From positions 1,116,001 through 1,180,000 of the forward strand of contig CAWAWN010000003.1 of NCBI GenBank assembly GCA_963785815.1: a stretch of DNA of 64,000 nucleotides, written 5' to 3'. This DNA comes from UBA4742 sp963785815 (GTDB taxonomy: Bacteria; Actinomycetota; Acidimicrobiia; Acidimicrobiales; Acidimicrobilacustridaceae). The stretch's first letter is position 1. Each line of letters begins with the position of its first letter. Of the stretch, positions 52,983 through 62,519 are shown in pieces. The notes beneath the pieces were generated by a model that did not search any database, was not told the DNA's origin, and saw only the letters and a list, made by a program, of their open reading frames with translations. The position numbers and the translations under genes are program-made.

Positions 52983-53711
52983 ATGGCTGACTGGGTCGCC
53001 AGCGGCGACTTCGGCGTCATCCTGCGCCACACCACCACCCGAGACGAGGGCGATCTCGCCATCACCGCCGAGCCCGAGGGCCTGGCGGTCCGTCGCCGAG
53101 CCGTGGCGGACCGCCCCTGGGTCTGGTTGCGCCAGGTGCACGGCGCGCGGGTCGTCACCGTCACCGCCGACAACGCGGCGGCGGTGACCGGGTCTGAGGC
53201 CGACGCCCTGGTCACCGCCGAGGCCGGCCTGGTGCTGGCCATCCAGACGGCCGACTGCCTGGCCGTGACGCTGCACAGCCCGGAGGGGATCATCGGGGTG
53301 GCGCACGCCGGCTGGCGGGGGCTGGAGGCAGGCGTGGTGGGCCGCACCGTGGACGCCATGCACGACCTGGGGGCGTCGGTGGTCCAGCACCACGTCGGGC
53401 CCTTCATCTGCGGTGCCTGCTACGAGTTCGGCGCCCGGGACCTCGACCGCCTGGCCGCTCGCCACGGCGACCGGGTGCGAGCCACCACCGCCACCGGATC
53501 CGCCGGGCTGGATCTGGGGGAGCTGTTCCTGGCCGGGCTCGGCGTGCCGTTCCGGGAGCTGCCCGATGCCCACCGCCGGCCCCGGAGTTTGGCGCCGTGC
53601 ACGGCCGAGCAGCCCGATCGCTGGTACTCCTACCGGGCTCGGGCCGAGGCCGAGCGCATGGCCACCGCCATCTGGCGCGAGCCCACCGACGACGCGGCCC
53701 TCGGCTCGTGA
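52983..53711 (+). CDS. pgeF: Purine nucleoside phosphorylase/multicopper-oxidase-like protein (laccase-domain, YfiH)
   Basis: 242 residues of the Cu/Zn-dependent YfiH family. WLRQVHGARVVTV, LAIQTADCLAVTL and IGVAHAGWRGLEAGVVGRTVDAM contain the metal-binding His/Cys residues (H in QVHG, C in TADC, H in AHAG); QHHVGPFICGACYEF completes the core. In E. coli the homologue (PgeF) corrects errors in peptidoglycan by removing L-Ser in place of L-Ala. That gene sits next to ftsZ in many actinobacteria, as here. Confidence 0.88.
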   Translation: MADWVASGDFGVILRHTTTRDEGDLAITAEPEGLAVRRRAVADRPWVWLRQVHGARVVTVTADNAAAVTGSEADALVTAEAGLVLAIQTADCLAVTLHSPEGIIGVAHAGWRGLEAGVVGRTVDAMHDLGASVVQHHVGPFICGACYEFGARDLDRLAARHGDRVRATTATGSAGLDLGELFLAGLGVPFRELPDAHRRPRSLAPCTAEQPDRWYSYRARAEAERMATAIWREPTDDAALGS

Positions 53712-54379
53712 CCCCCTGGCCAGACCTGGCCGACCGCGTGGCGGACGTGCGACGGCGGATCCAAGTCGCCGGTGGGGGACCCGAGGTGGCGATCCTGGCC
53801 GTGACCAAGGGCTTCGGCGCCGATGCCGTGCGGGCCGCGGTGGATGCCGGGCTGGTGCGGGTGGGGGAGAACTACGCCCAGGAGCTGGTGGCCAAGGCGG
53901 CCGAGCTGGCCCGGGAACCGGCCCGCACCCCACCCGAGATCCACTTCATCGGGCGCCTCCAGCGCAACAAGGTGCGCAGCCTGGCCGGCCTGGTGGCCTG
54001 CTGGGACAGCGTGGATCGGGCCGATCTGGCCGCGGAGATCGCCCGGCGCGACCCGGGCGCTGCCGTGCTGGTGCAGCTCGACCTGTCCGGCGAGCCCCAG
54101 AAGGGAGGCTGCCCTCCCGACCAAGCCGCCGCCCTGGTCGACCGGTGCCGTGTCCTGGGCCTCGACGTCCGCGGCCTGATGGGGGTCGGGCCGGCGGGTG
54201 CGGCCGAGGCCGCCCGGCCCGGGTTCCGACGTCTGGTGGAGCTGGCGGATCGCCTGGACCTGCCCGAGCGCTCGATCGGCATGAGCGCCGATCTGGAGGT
54301 GGCGGTGTCCGAAGGATCGACGCAGGTGCGGGTGGGCCGCGACCTGTTCGGTCCCCGTCCGCCCCGCCGGATGGGCTGA
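53708..54379 (+). CDS. PLP homeostasis protein YggS (COG0325)
   Basis: 223 residues, alanine-racemase-like N-terminal barrel. The PLP lysine is in ILAVTKGFGADAVRAAVDAGLVRVGENYAQEL; EIHFIGRLQRNKVRSL, VQLDLSGEPQKGGCPPDQAAALV and SIGMSADLEVAVSEGSTQVRVGRDLFG follow. Balances vitamin B6 pools; has no clear catalytic activity. GTG 53708 overlaps the pgeF stop. Found between ftsZ and sepF in most Gram-positive clusters. Confidence 0.9.
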   Translation: MTPWPDLADRVADVRRRIQVAGGGPEVAILAVTKGFGADAVRAAVDAGLVRVGENYAQELVAKAAELAREPARTPPEIHFIGRLQRNKVRSLAGLVACWDSVDRADLAAEIARRDPGAAVLVQLDLSGEPQKGGCPPDQAAALVDRCRVLGLDVRGLMGVGPAGAAEAARPGFRRLVELADRLDLPERSIGMSADLEVAVSEGSTQVRVGRDLFGPRPPRRMG

Positions 54380-54440
54380 TCGGGGCCGATCGCGAGCGGT
54401 CGATCGGCGTGGTGCACATCTGGACCGGCGCGGGAGTCAC

Positions 54441-54446
54441 TAGAGT
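54441..54446 (+). promoter_or_regulatory. -10 box TAGAGT upstream of sepF
   Basis: TAGAGT 66 bases before the sepF ATG, which has its own GGAGG. Unlike most promoters here, this one would give an mRNA with a leader. Confidence 0.4.
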
Positions 54447-54512
54447 CGTCGGAGACGAGCACGATCAGCACCGGGGACCGCAGCCACGGGTCGCGCGGCG
54501 CAGGAGGACCGG

Positions 54513-55088
54513 ATGGCTTCGATTTGGCGCAAGTCCATGCTCTACCTCGGACTTGGACCTGACGACGAGTACGACGACTACGAGGCACCCGAGGAACGGC
54601 CGTCGGCCGCGCCTCCGCCCGCCGCCGCGCCGCGTGAGCCAGCCTCGGCCGGCCCCCGCTCCGCCACGATTGCCCGGCCCCGGCCGGTGACCCAGGCGGC
54701 CCCGCCCGAGCCGGCCGCCGAGGTGTCGGCCGTGCGGCCGCTGCCCAACCCGGGCGCGGCCGAGGCCAACCCCAAGCCGCGCACGGTGGTGCGTCCGGTG
54801 CCGGCCACACCCACGGCCAAGCCCTTCGTGGTGGCCCCCAGCTCCTTCAACCAGGCCCAGGACGTGGCCGATCGGTTCAAGGCCTCCCAGCCGGTGATCG
54901 TGAACCTGCAGGGCGTCGACCGCGACCTGTCCCGGCGCCTCATCGACTTCGCCAGCGGCCTCTGCTACGGCCTGGGTGGCCAGATGGAGAAGGTGGCGCA
55001 CCAGGTGTACCTGCTGACGCCGAGCAACGTCGAGGTGTCGCCCGAGGAGCGGCGGCGCCTCCAAGAGCGCGGCCTGCACGACGCCTGA
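54513..55088 (+). CDS. sepF: Cell division protein SepF
   Basis: 191 residues. Membrane-targeting N-terminal helix MASIWRKSMLYLGLGPDDEY, an Ala/Pro-rich linker of about 75 residues, then the SepF core PFVVAPSSFNQAQDVADRFKASQPVIVNLQGVDRDLSRRLIDFASGLCYGLGGQMEKVAHQVYLLTPSNVEVS. Anchors FtsZ to the membrane in bacteria without FtsA. ATG 54513 has AGGAGG about 8 bases upstream. Between yggS and yggT, the usual order. Confidence 0.93.
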   Translation: MASIWRKSMLYLGLGPDDEYDDYEAPEERPSAAPPPAAAPREPASAGPRSATIARPRPVTQAAPPEPAAEVSAVRPLPNPGAAEANPKPRTVVRPVPATPTAKPFVVAPSSFNQAQDVADRFKASQPVIVNLQGVDRDLSRRLIDFASGLCYGLGGQMEKVAHQVYLLTPSNVEVSPEERRRLQERGLHDA

Positions 55089-55103
55089 GCACCGTCGCCC
55101 CCC

Positions 55104-55358
55104 ATGTGGCCCATCATCGCCGACCTGCTCACGCTCTACCTGCTGATCCTGTTCGCCCGCGCCATCTTGAGCTGGTTCCCCATCAACCCTGACGGCGCCA
55201 TGGCGACGGTCCAGCGGGGCCTGTACGCCGTGACCGAGCCGGTGCTGGCGCCGCTGCGGGCGGTGCTGCCGCCCATGCGCATGGGCGGGATGGGCCTCGA
55301 CCTGTCGCCCATGTTGCTGATGCTCGCCATCATCGTGCTGCTGCGCATCATCCCCTGA
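55104..55358 (+). CDS. YggT-family membrane protein
   Basis: 84 residues, two transmembrane helices (IIADLLTLYLLILFARAILSWF and DLSPMLLMLAIIVLLRIIP) and a short loop PLRAVLPPMRMGGMGLDLSP that is the family signature. Function not settled; conserved next to sepF. Its stop codon TGA is inside the first unit of the 63-bp tandem array. Confidence 0.85.
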   Translation: MWPIIADLLTLYLLILFARAILSWFPINPDGAMATVQRGLYAVTEPVLAPLRAVLPPMRMGGMGLDLSPMLLMLAIIVLLRIIP

Positions 55359-55627
55359 CCTCTGGCTCTTCGCCCGCGAGGCTCATCGCTGGGCGCCGGG
55401 GGCCCCGACCCCGTCGCCTGACCTCTGGCTCTTCGCCCGCGAGGCTCATCGCTGGGCGCCGGGGGCCCCGACCCCGTCGCCTGACCTCTGGCTCTTCGCC
55501 CGCGAGGCTCATCGCTGGGCGCCGGGGGCCCCGACCCCGTCGCCTGACCTCTGGCTCTTCGCCCGCGAGGCTCATCGCTGGGCGCCGGGGGCCCCGACCC
55601 CGTCGCCTGACCTCTGGCTCTTCGCCC
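55354..55627. repeat. 63-bp perfect tandem repeat, 4 copies plus 22 bases
   Basis: Units start at 55354, 55417, 55480 and 55543 and are identical; a 22-base partial unit follows at 55606-55627. Each begins CCTGACCTCTGGCTCTTCGC and contains CGGGGGCCCCG. The array fills most of the 322-bp gap between yggT and divIVA and begins at the yggT stop. The minus strand stays open in two frames across the units, reading as 21-residue repeats, but there is no evidence that it is translated. Confidence 0.95.
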
Positions 55628-55666
55628 ACGATCTCCGGGATCGTCGCGCTGGCCTGGCGGCATGGG

Positions 55667-55672
55667 TACCAT
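55667..55672 (+). promoter_or_regulatory. -10 box TACCAT before divIVA
   Basis: TACCAT, 8 bases, ATG 55681; no ribosome site, so the divIVA mRNA is probably leaderless and begins after the repeat array. Confidence 0.45.
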
Positions 55673-55680
55673 CCGAGGTC

Positions 55681-57063
<1,383 letters not shown>

Positions 57064-57072
57064 CCCGGTCGG

Positions 57073-60000
57073 TCAGTCGACCCGGCTGATCGAGGCGCGC
57101 ACCTCGGCGCCGTCGATCACCACCACGTGCTGACCGGCGCCGTCGGCCAGCACCTCGGCCAGCACCTCGGCCGCGATCCAGGCGCGATGGGCGTCGAGGG
57201 CTGCGCGCATCTCGTCGGGCACCTCGATGGTGACCCGGATGCGGTCGGAGATGGCCAGGCCCAGCTCCTTGCGCAGGTTGTTGAGCCCGCGGATCAGCTC
57301 GCGGGCGTGGCCCTCGGCGCGCAGGTCGTCGTCTATCTCGAGGTCGAGGGCGACCGCCCACCCGCCGTCCTCGGCCAGGGCGAACGCCTCGTGGCGTTCG
57401 GCCCGGACCTCGACGTCGGACGCCTCCAGGCGCTCGCCGGCGATCTCCACGTAGCCCTGCTCGTTCAGCGCCTGGTGCAGCGCCGATCCGTCGGCCTGGG
57501 CCAGGGCGGCCTTGACCTCGTTGACGCGTGGGCCGAGGCGGGGCCCCAGGACCCGGAAGTTGGGCACCACCACCCAACTCATCAGCCCCGACAGGGTGTC
57601 GATGCGCTCGAGCGTGCGCACGTTGAGCTCGGAGCGGATCTCGGCGTCGATGGCCTCGTCCAGATCGACCCCGGGGTGCAGCACCAGGGCCCGACCCAGG
57701 GGCTGGCGCACCTTCACCTTGGACTCGGTGCGAGCTGAGCGGCCCAGGGCCACCAGCCGACGCGACGCCGCCACCTGGGCGGCCAGGCCGGCGTCGTGGC
57801 GGCCTTGGTCGGCGGGCCAGTCGCTGAGGTGCACCGACACCTGGCCGGTCAGCACGGGGTAGATGGCATCGGCCAGGAAGGGGCAGAAGGGGGCGAGCAG
57901 CTGGGCCACCGTGACCAGGCACTCGTGCAGGGTGGCGTGGGCGTCGGCCTCGCGGTTGCGCCAGAAGCGCGGCCGGGAACGCCGGACGTACCAGTTGGAC
58001 AGGTCGTCGATGAAGGCGGCCAGGCGGGTGGATCCGACCAGGGCGTCGAAGCCCTCGAGCGCGGCGGTCACCTGCGCCACGGTGTCGTCGAGCTCGCCCA
58101 GGATCCACCGGTCGAGGACGTGGGTGGGCGGGCGGTGGTCACCCCCGGGCTCCCAGCCATCGAGGTCGGCGTAGGTGGTGAAGAACGAGAAGACGTTCCA
58201 CAGGGTGAGCAGCGTCTGGCGTGTCGACTCGCGGATGCCGTCGGGGAAGACCCGCCGCGGCGTCCAGGGCTGGCCCGACGAGAAGAAGTACCAGCGCAAG
58301 GCGTCGGCGCCCTGGGTCGAGAAGATGTCCCACGGGGCGATGATGTTGCCCTTGGACTTGGACATCTTCTGGCCGTTCTCGTCCACGATCAGGTTCAGGC
58401 ACACCACGTTGCGGTAGGGCGCCCGGTCGAACACGAGCGTGTTCACGGCCAGCAGCGAGTAGAACCATCCCCGGGTCTGGTCGATGGCCTCGCAGATGAA
58501 GTCGGCCGGGAAGGCACGGTCGAACGCCTCGGTGCCCTCGAACGGGTAGTGCAGCTGGGCCGACGGCATGGACCCGGAGTCGAACCAGGCGTCGAGCACC
58601 GGCTCGACCCGCCGGCTGCGCTGGCCGCACTGGTCGCAGTCGAAGGTGATCTCGTCCACGTACGGCCGGTGCAGGTCGAGGTCGGACAGGTCGCGACCTG
58701 CGGCCTGGCTGAGCTCGGCCACCGATCCGATGCACCGCTCGTGCCCCTCGGCGCAGCGCCAGATGGGCAGCGGGGTGCCCCAGTAGCGGTCGCGTGACAG
58801 CGCCCAGTCGATGTTGCCCTCGAGCCATTTGCCGAAGCGACCGTGCTTGATGTGGTCGGGCTGCCAGTTGATGGTCTCGTTCTCGCGCAGCAGCTCCTCG
58901 GTGCGCGACGAGGTGCGCACGAACCAGGACGTCTTGGCCCAGTAGATGAGCGGGGTGCCGCAACGCCAGCAGTGGGGGTAGCTGTGCTCGTAGGGCTGCT
59001 CGCGAACCAGCAGGTCGCGGTCGGCCAGGTCGAACACGATGTCGGGGTCGGCGTCCTTGACGAACTGGCCCTGCCAGCGCGGCACGCGATGGTCGAAGGC
59101 GCCGTCGGAATCGACCGGGTTGAGCATGGGCAGGCCCTCGACCCGGGCCACGGCCGCGTCCTCCTCGCCGAAGGCCGGCGCCTGGTGCACGATGCCGGAG
59201 CCGTCATCGGTGCTGACGTAGTCGGCGGCCACCACCCGGAAGGCGTCGGACTCGTGGGGGACCGCCAGCAGCTCGAAGGGGCGCCGGTAGTGCAGCCCGA
59301 CCAGCTCGTGGCCCGTCCAGGTCCCCGAGGCCACGGTGGCCGCGTCGATGCCCTCGGGCAGGCGGGAGGTGGCCACGACCAGGTCGTTGCCGGTGCTGTC
59401 GAACACCTCGGCCGGGACCCGCACGTAGTCGATGTCGGGGCCCACGGCCGCGGCCACGTTGGAGATGAGGGTCCAGGGGGTGGTGGTCCACACCAGCAGG
59501 TCGGCGTCCGCCAGGTCCTGGTGCTCGGGCCCCACATCGACCAGCGGGAACCGCACGTAGACGCTGGGGTCGACGATGTCGCGGTACACATCGGGCTGGC
59601 CCAGCTCGTGGGACGACAGCGCCGTGCCGCAGCGGGCGCAGTAGGGGCTGACCTTGTGGCCCTCGTAGAGCAGGTCCTTCTGCCAAAGCTGCGAGAGCAG
59701 CCACCAGACCGACTCGACGTAGTCGTTGGACAGGGTCCAGTAGGCATCGGCCGTGTCGATCCAGGTGCCGGAGCGGGTGGTGAGCGCCGACCAGTCCTCG
59801 ACGTAGCGTTGCACCGAATCGCGGCAGTGCTGGTTGAAGGCGGCCACGCCGTAGGCCTCGATCTCGTGCTTGGAGTGCAGGCCGAGCGCCTTCTCCACCT
59901 CGAGCTCGACCGGCAGGCCGTGGCAGTCCCACCCGCCCTTGCGGGGGACGGCCTTGCCCCGCATGGTCTGGAACCGGGGGTAGAGGTCCTTGAACACCCG

Positions 60001-60186
60001 GGCCCACACGTGGTGCAGCCCGGGGCGGCCGTTGGCCGTCGGGGGGCCCTCGTAGAAGATCCAGGGCTCGGCGTCCTTGCGCAGGCGCCGCGACTCGGCC
60101 ACCACGTCATGCGTGCGCCACCGGGCCAGCGCCGCCTCTTCGAGCGAGACCAGGTCGAACTCGGGATCGGTGGGACCGAAGGGCAT
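57073..60186 (-). CDS. ileS: Isoleucyl-tRNA synthetase, type 2, with GLHH motif
   Basis: 1037 residues. The opening WIFYEGPPTANGRPGLHHVWARVFKDLYPRFQTMRG aligns with the HxGH region of IleRS2 enzymes but reads G56-L57-H58-H59, swapping first and third residues of the motif. The KMSKSKGN loop is intact, as are the editing domain and the type-2 C-terminus. Charges tRNA-Ile. The start is ATG 60186, leaderless. Encoded opposite to the division cluster, converging with divIVA with 9 bases between. Confidence 0.94.
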   Translation of the reverse strand: MPFGPTDPEFDLVSLEEAALARWRTHDVVAESRRLRKDAEPWIFYEGPPTANGRPGLHHVWARVFKDLYPRFQTMRGKAVPRKGGWDCHGLPVELEVEKALGLHSKHEIEAYGVAAFNQHCRDSVQRYVEDWSALTTRSGTWIDTADAYWTLSNDYVESVWWLLSQLWQKDLLYEGHKVSPYCARCGTALSSHELGQPDVYRDIVDPSVYVRFPLVDVGPEHQDLADADLLVWTTTPWTLISNVAAAVGPDIDYVRVPAEVFDSTGNDLVVATSRLPEGIDAATVASGTWTGHELVGLHYRRPFELLAVPHESDAFRVVAADYVSTDDGSGIVHQAPAFGEEDAAVARVEGLPMLNPVDSDGAFDHRVPRWQGQFVKDADPDIVFDLADRDLLVREQPYEHSYPHCWRCGTPLIYWAKTSWFVRTSSRTEELLRENETINWQPDHIKHGRFGKWLEGNIDWALSRDRYWGTPLPIWRCAEGHERCIGSVAELSQAAGRDLSDLDLHRPYVDEITFDCDQCGQRSRRVEPVLDAWFDSGSMPSAQLHYPFEGTEAFDRAFPADFICEAIDQTRGWFYSLLAVNTLVFDRAPYRNVVCLNLIVDENGQKMSKSKGNIIAPWDIFSTQGADALRWYFFSSGQPWTPRRVFPDGIRESTRQTLLTLWNVFSFFTTYADLDGWEPGGDHRPPTHVLDRWILGELDDTVAQVTAALEGFDALVGSTRLAAFIDDLSNWYVRRSRPRFWRNREADAHATLHECLVTVAQLLAPFCPFLADAIYPVLTGQVSVHLSDWPADQGRHDAGLAAQVAASRRLVALGRSARTESKVKVRQPLGRALVLHPGVDLDEAIDAEIRSELNVRTLERIDTLSGLMSWVVVPNFRVLGPRLGPRVNEVKAALAQADGSALHQALNEQGYVEIAGERLEASDVEVRAERHEAFALAEDGGWAVALDLEIDDDLRAEGHARELIRGLNNLRKELGLAISDRIRVTIEVPDEMRAALDAHRAWIAAEVLAEVLADGAGQHVVVIDGAEVRASISRVD

Positions 60187-60192
60187 CGTTCC

Positions 60193-60198
60193 AGCCTA
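60193..60198 (-). promoter_or_regulatory. -10 box TAGGCT for leaderless ileS mRNA
   Basis: Minus-strand TAGGCT, 6 bases before ATG 60186; no ribosome site. Confidence 0.5.
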
Positions 60199-60247
60199 GG
60201 GGGTGGGCCCACCCCGACGATCGGGGTGGAGGTCCCCAATTCTGGTC

Positions 60248-60277
60248 TTGACCCTGGTGGGGTTGAACGCCTATATT
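60248..60277 (+). promoter_or_regulatory. Strong promoter for the DksA-like gene
   Basis: TTGACC (60248-60253), 18-base spacer, TATATT (60272-60277), the most consensus-like promoter in the window. Transcription would start near 60284, giving a 30-base leader with GGGAGG. Divergent from ileS. Confidence 0.75.
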
Positions 60278-60314
60278 TCCGCACTCTTTGCGTTGGGGAC
60301 CGGGAGGACATGCC

Positions 60315-61034
60315 ATGCCCAGAGCAACCAGCGCCGCTTCGGTGAAGGCGTCCAAGACCGCGGCGGCGGCCAAGACGCCGGCATCCCGCTCGTCGTCGAC
60401 GGCCACCGCCAAGAAGGCGGGCGCGTCCAAGGCGGCCAAGACGACCGCCAAGTCGTCGGCGACCCGGGCGGCTCCGGCCAAGGCGGCCGCCAAGTCGCGG
60501 GCCACCAAGGCGGCTCCGGCCAAGGCCGCGGCCAAGTCGACCAGGAAGGCGGCCACCAAGGCGGCTCCGGCCAAGGTCGCGGCCAAGTCCACCAAGAAGG
60601 CGGCACCGGTCAACTCGACGCCGGCCAAGAAGGCGGCTCCGGCCACCCGCAAGATGAGCGCCGCCGATCGCAAGTTCGCCGAGAGCCAGCGCCAGGTCCT
60701 GATCGACGAGCGGGCCACCTACCTGCGCCAGGCCGACTCGCTCAAGGCCGAGGCCGACTCGTTGGCCGAGCAGCGCGAGCCGGGTGACGTGCAGTTCGAC
60801 GAGGAGTCGGGCGAGGGTGACACGCTGGCCGTCGAGCGCGAGCGCGACCTGGCCCTCAGCCACCAGGCCCGGTCCCAGGTCGAGGAGATCGACCACGCCC
60901 TCCACAAGATCGAGCTGGGCACTTACGGCATCTGCGAGGTGTCGGGGCTGCCCATCCCCCGCGAGCGCCTCAAGGCCATCCCGTGGGCACGCGAGCGCGT
61001 CGAGTACAAGGTCGGCGGCTTCGGCCGCCGCTGA
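60315..61034 (+). CDS. DksA/TraR-like protein with histone H1-like Lys/Ala tail
   Basis: 239 residues. The first 120 are Ala/Lys-rich with repeated AAPAKAAAKS-type units, like bacterial histone H1-like and AlgP-type tails. Then a DksA/TraR-like coiled coil (RKFAESQRQVLIDERATYLRQADSL; RERDLALSHQARSQVEEIDHALHKIELGTYGICEVSGLPIPRERLKAIPWARERV). Only one of the four zinc Cys remains (CEVSG; none downstream), so no C4 zinc site is expected. Could bind DNA through the tail and RNA polymerase through the core. ATG 60315 has GGGAGG 7 bases upstream. Confidence 0.8.
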   Translation: MPRATSAASVKASKTAAAAKTPASRSSSTATAKKAGASKAAKTTAKSSATRAAPAKAAAKSRATKAAPAKAAAKSTRKAATKAAPAKVAAKSTKKAAPVNSTPAKKAAPATRKMSAADRKFAESQRQVLIDERATYLRQADSLKAEADSLAEQREPGDVQFDEESGEGDTLAVERERDLALSHQARSQVEEIDHALHKIELGTYGICEVSGLPIPRERLKAIPWARERVEYKVGGFGRR

Positions 61035-61041
61035 TCCCTCC

Positions 61042-61572
61042 GTGACCGACGGCCCGGATGCGACCGACGCTCCCGGGCGGGCCGGTCAGACCCGGCACTG
61101 GCGGCTGATCCTGGCCGTGGCCGCGACGGTGATCGCCGTCGACCAGCTCACCAAGTGGTGGGCCCTCAACGCACTGCGCACCCACACCATCCACGTGGTG
61201 TGGACCCTGCGACTCAACCTGACCCGCAACACGGGGGCCGCCTTCAGCATGGCCGGGGGTCGCGGTGCGCTGGTGGGGCTGGCCGCCCTCGCCGTGGTCG
61301 GGGTGGTGGTCTGGCAGGGCGCAGGCGTGTCCGATCGGCTGGGGGCGGTGGCGGTCGGGTTGGTGCTGGGCGGCGCGCTGGGCAACCTCATCGACCGGGC
61401 CCTGCGCGGGGGAGGCGGGTTCCTGGGCGGTGGGGTGGTCGACTTCATCGACTTCCAGTGGTGGCCCATCTTCAACGTGGCCGACTCGTGCGTGGTGATC
61501 GGGGCCATCCTGTTGATCGTGGTCACCGTCTTCCGGCCGGCTGGCGAGCCACCGGGAGCGCCGGCGTCGTGA
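61042..61572 (+). CDS. lspA: Signal peptidase II (lipoprotein signal peptidase)
   Basis: 176 residues, four transmembrane helices. VIAVDQLTKWWALN, NTGAAFSMA, GGALGNLIDRALRGG and VDFIDFQWWPIFNVADSCVVIGAILL contain the two catalytic Asp (NLID and NVAD). Removes signal peptides from prolipoproteins, including the lipoproteins encoded in this window. GTG 61042 follows the DksA-like stop by 7 bases; its stop overlaps rluD (GTGA). Confidence 0.92.
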   Translation: MTDGPDATDAPGRAGQTRHWRLILAVAATVIAVDQLTKWWALNALRTHTIHVVWTLRLNLTRNTGAAFSMAGGRGALVGLAALAVVGVVVWQGAGVSDRLGAVAVGLVLGGALGNLIDRALRGGGGFLGGGVVDFIDFQWWPIFNVADSCVVIGAILLIVVTVFRPAGEPPGAPAS

Positions 61573-62483
61573 TCGACGAGGTGGTGCCCGAGGTGCTGGC
61601 CGGCGACCGGGTGGACCGCTTCGTGGCCATGGTGGCGGGGGTGAGCCGGGCCGAGGCGGCCGGCTGGGTGGCCGCCGGTCTGGTGCAGGTGGACGGCCAG
61701 GTGGTCGACGCGTGGTCGCGGCGGCTGCAAGCCGGTCAGCGGGTGCAGGCCCAGGTCGAGTCGGAGGCGCCCGACGACGCTCCTCGGGCCGACGACCAGG
61801 TGGACGTGGTGGTGGTGCACGCCGACGACGACCTGATCGTGGTGGACAAGCCGGCAGGTCTGGTGGTCCACCCCGGGGCCGGCAACCTCGACGGGACGCT
61901 CGTGCAGGGCCTGCTGGCCCGGTTCCCCGAGCTGGCCGGCGTGGGTGATCCCCAGCGGCCCGGCATCGTGCACCGCCTCGACAAGGGGACCTCGGGCCTG
62001 TTGCTGGTGGCCCGCACCGGGGTGGCCTACGCCGCCCTGGTGGCCCAGCTGGCCGACCACCAGGTCTCACGTGGGTACCAGGCGCTGGTGTGGGGCGAGC
62101 TCGACAACGAGCGGGGCCTGGTCGACGCCCCCATCGGCCGCTCGACCCGCACCCGCACCCGCATGGCCGTGACCGCCTCGGGCAAGGAGGCCCGGACCCG
62201 CTACCAGGTGCTCGGCACCTTCCACCACCCCGTGCTGGTGTCGCACCTGGCCTGCCGGCTCGAGACGGGGCGCACGCACCAGATCCGGGTGCACCTGGCC
62301 GCCATCGACCACCCGGTGGTGGGCGACGAGCGCTACGGCGGGGCCCGCTCGAGCCTGCCCCTGCCGCGACCGTGGTTGCACGCGGCCAGCCTGGAGCTGG
62401 CCCATCCCGTCACCGGCGAGGCCCTGGCCTTCACCTCGCCGCTGCCCGCCGACCTGGCCGCGGTGCTCGACCAGCTCGAATGA
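61569..62483 (+). CDS. rluD: RluD-type 23S rRNA pseudouridine synthase
   Basis: 304 residues. An N-terminal S4 domain (DRVDRFVAMVAGVSRAEAAGWVAAGLVQVDGQVV), then the catalytic domain with PGIVHRLDKGTSGLLLVAR (catalytic Asp), ETGRTHQIRVHLAAIDHPVVGDERYGG and PWLHAASLELAHP. Makes pseudouridine in the helix 69 stem of 23S rRNA. lspA-rluD order is conserved in actinobacteria. GTG 61569 lies in the lspA stop. Confidence 0.92.
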   Translation: MIDEVVPEVLAGDRVDRFVAMVAGVSRAEAAGWVAAGLVQVDGQVVDAWSRRLQAGQRVQAQVESEAPDDAPRADDQVDVVVVHADDDLIVVDKPAGLVVHPGAGNLDGTLVQGLLARFPELAGVGDPQRPGIVHRLDKGTSGLLLVARTGVAYAALVAQLADHQVSRGYQALVWGELDNERGLVDAPIGRSTRTRTRMAVTASGKEARTRYQVLGTFHHPVLVSHLACRLETGRTHQIRVHLAAIDHPVVGDERYGGARSSLPLPRPWLHAASLELAHPVTGEALAFTSPLPADLAAVLDQLE

Positions 62484-62519
62484 CCTGACCTGACCGGCCT
62501 GACCGGCCTGGCGCGTTGG

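Noticed and set aside
55354..55627. CRISPR array
   Set aside because: Units are directly adjacent and identical with no variable spacers, and no cas genes are nearby.
55136..55672. Minus-strand protein of repeated 21-residue units
   Set aside because: Arises from the 63-bp array whose length is a multiple of 3; runs antisense into yggT and has no promoter or ribosome site.
58443..60905. 820-codon open frame on the minus strand
   Set aside because: Overlaps ileS in another frame of the same strand and the DksA-like gene antisense; low-complexity Ser/Pro/Thr/Arg sequence.
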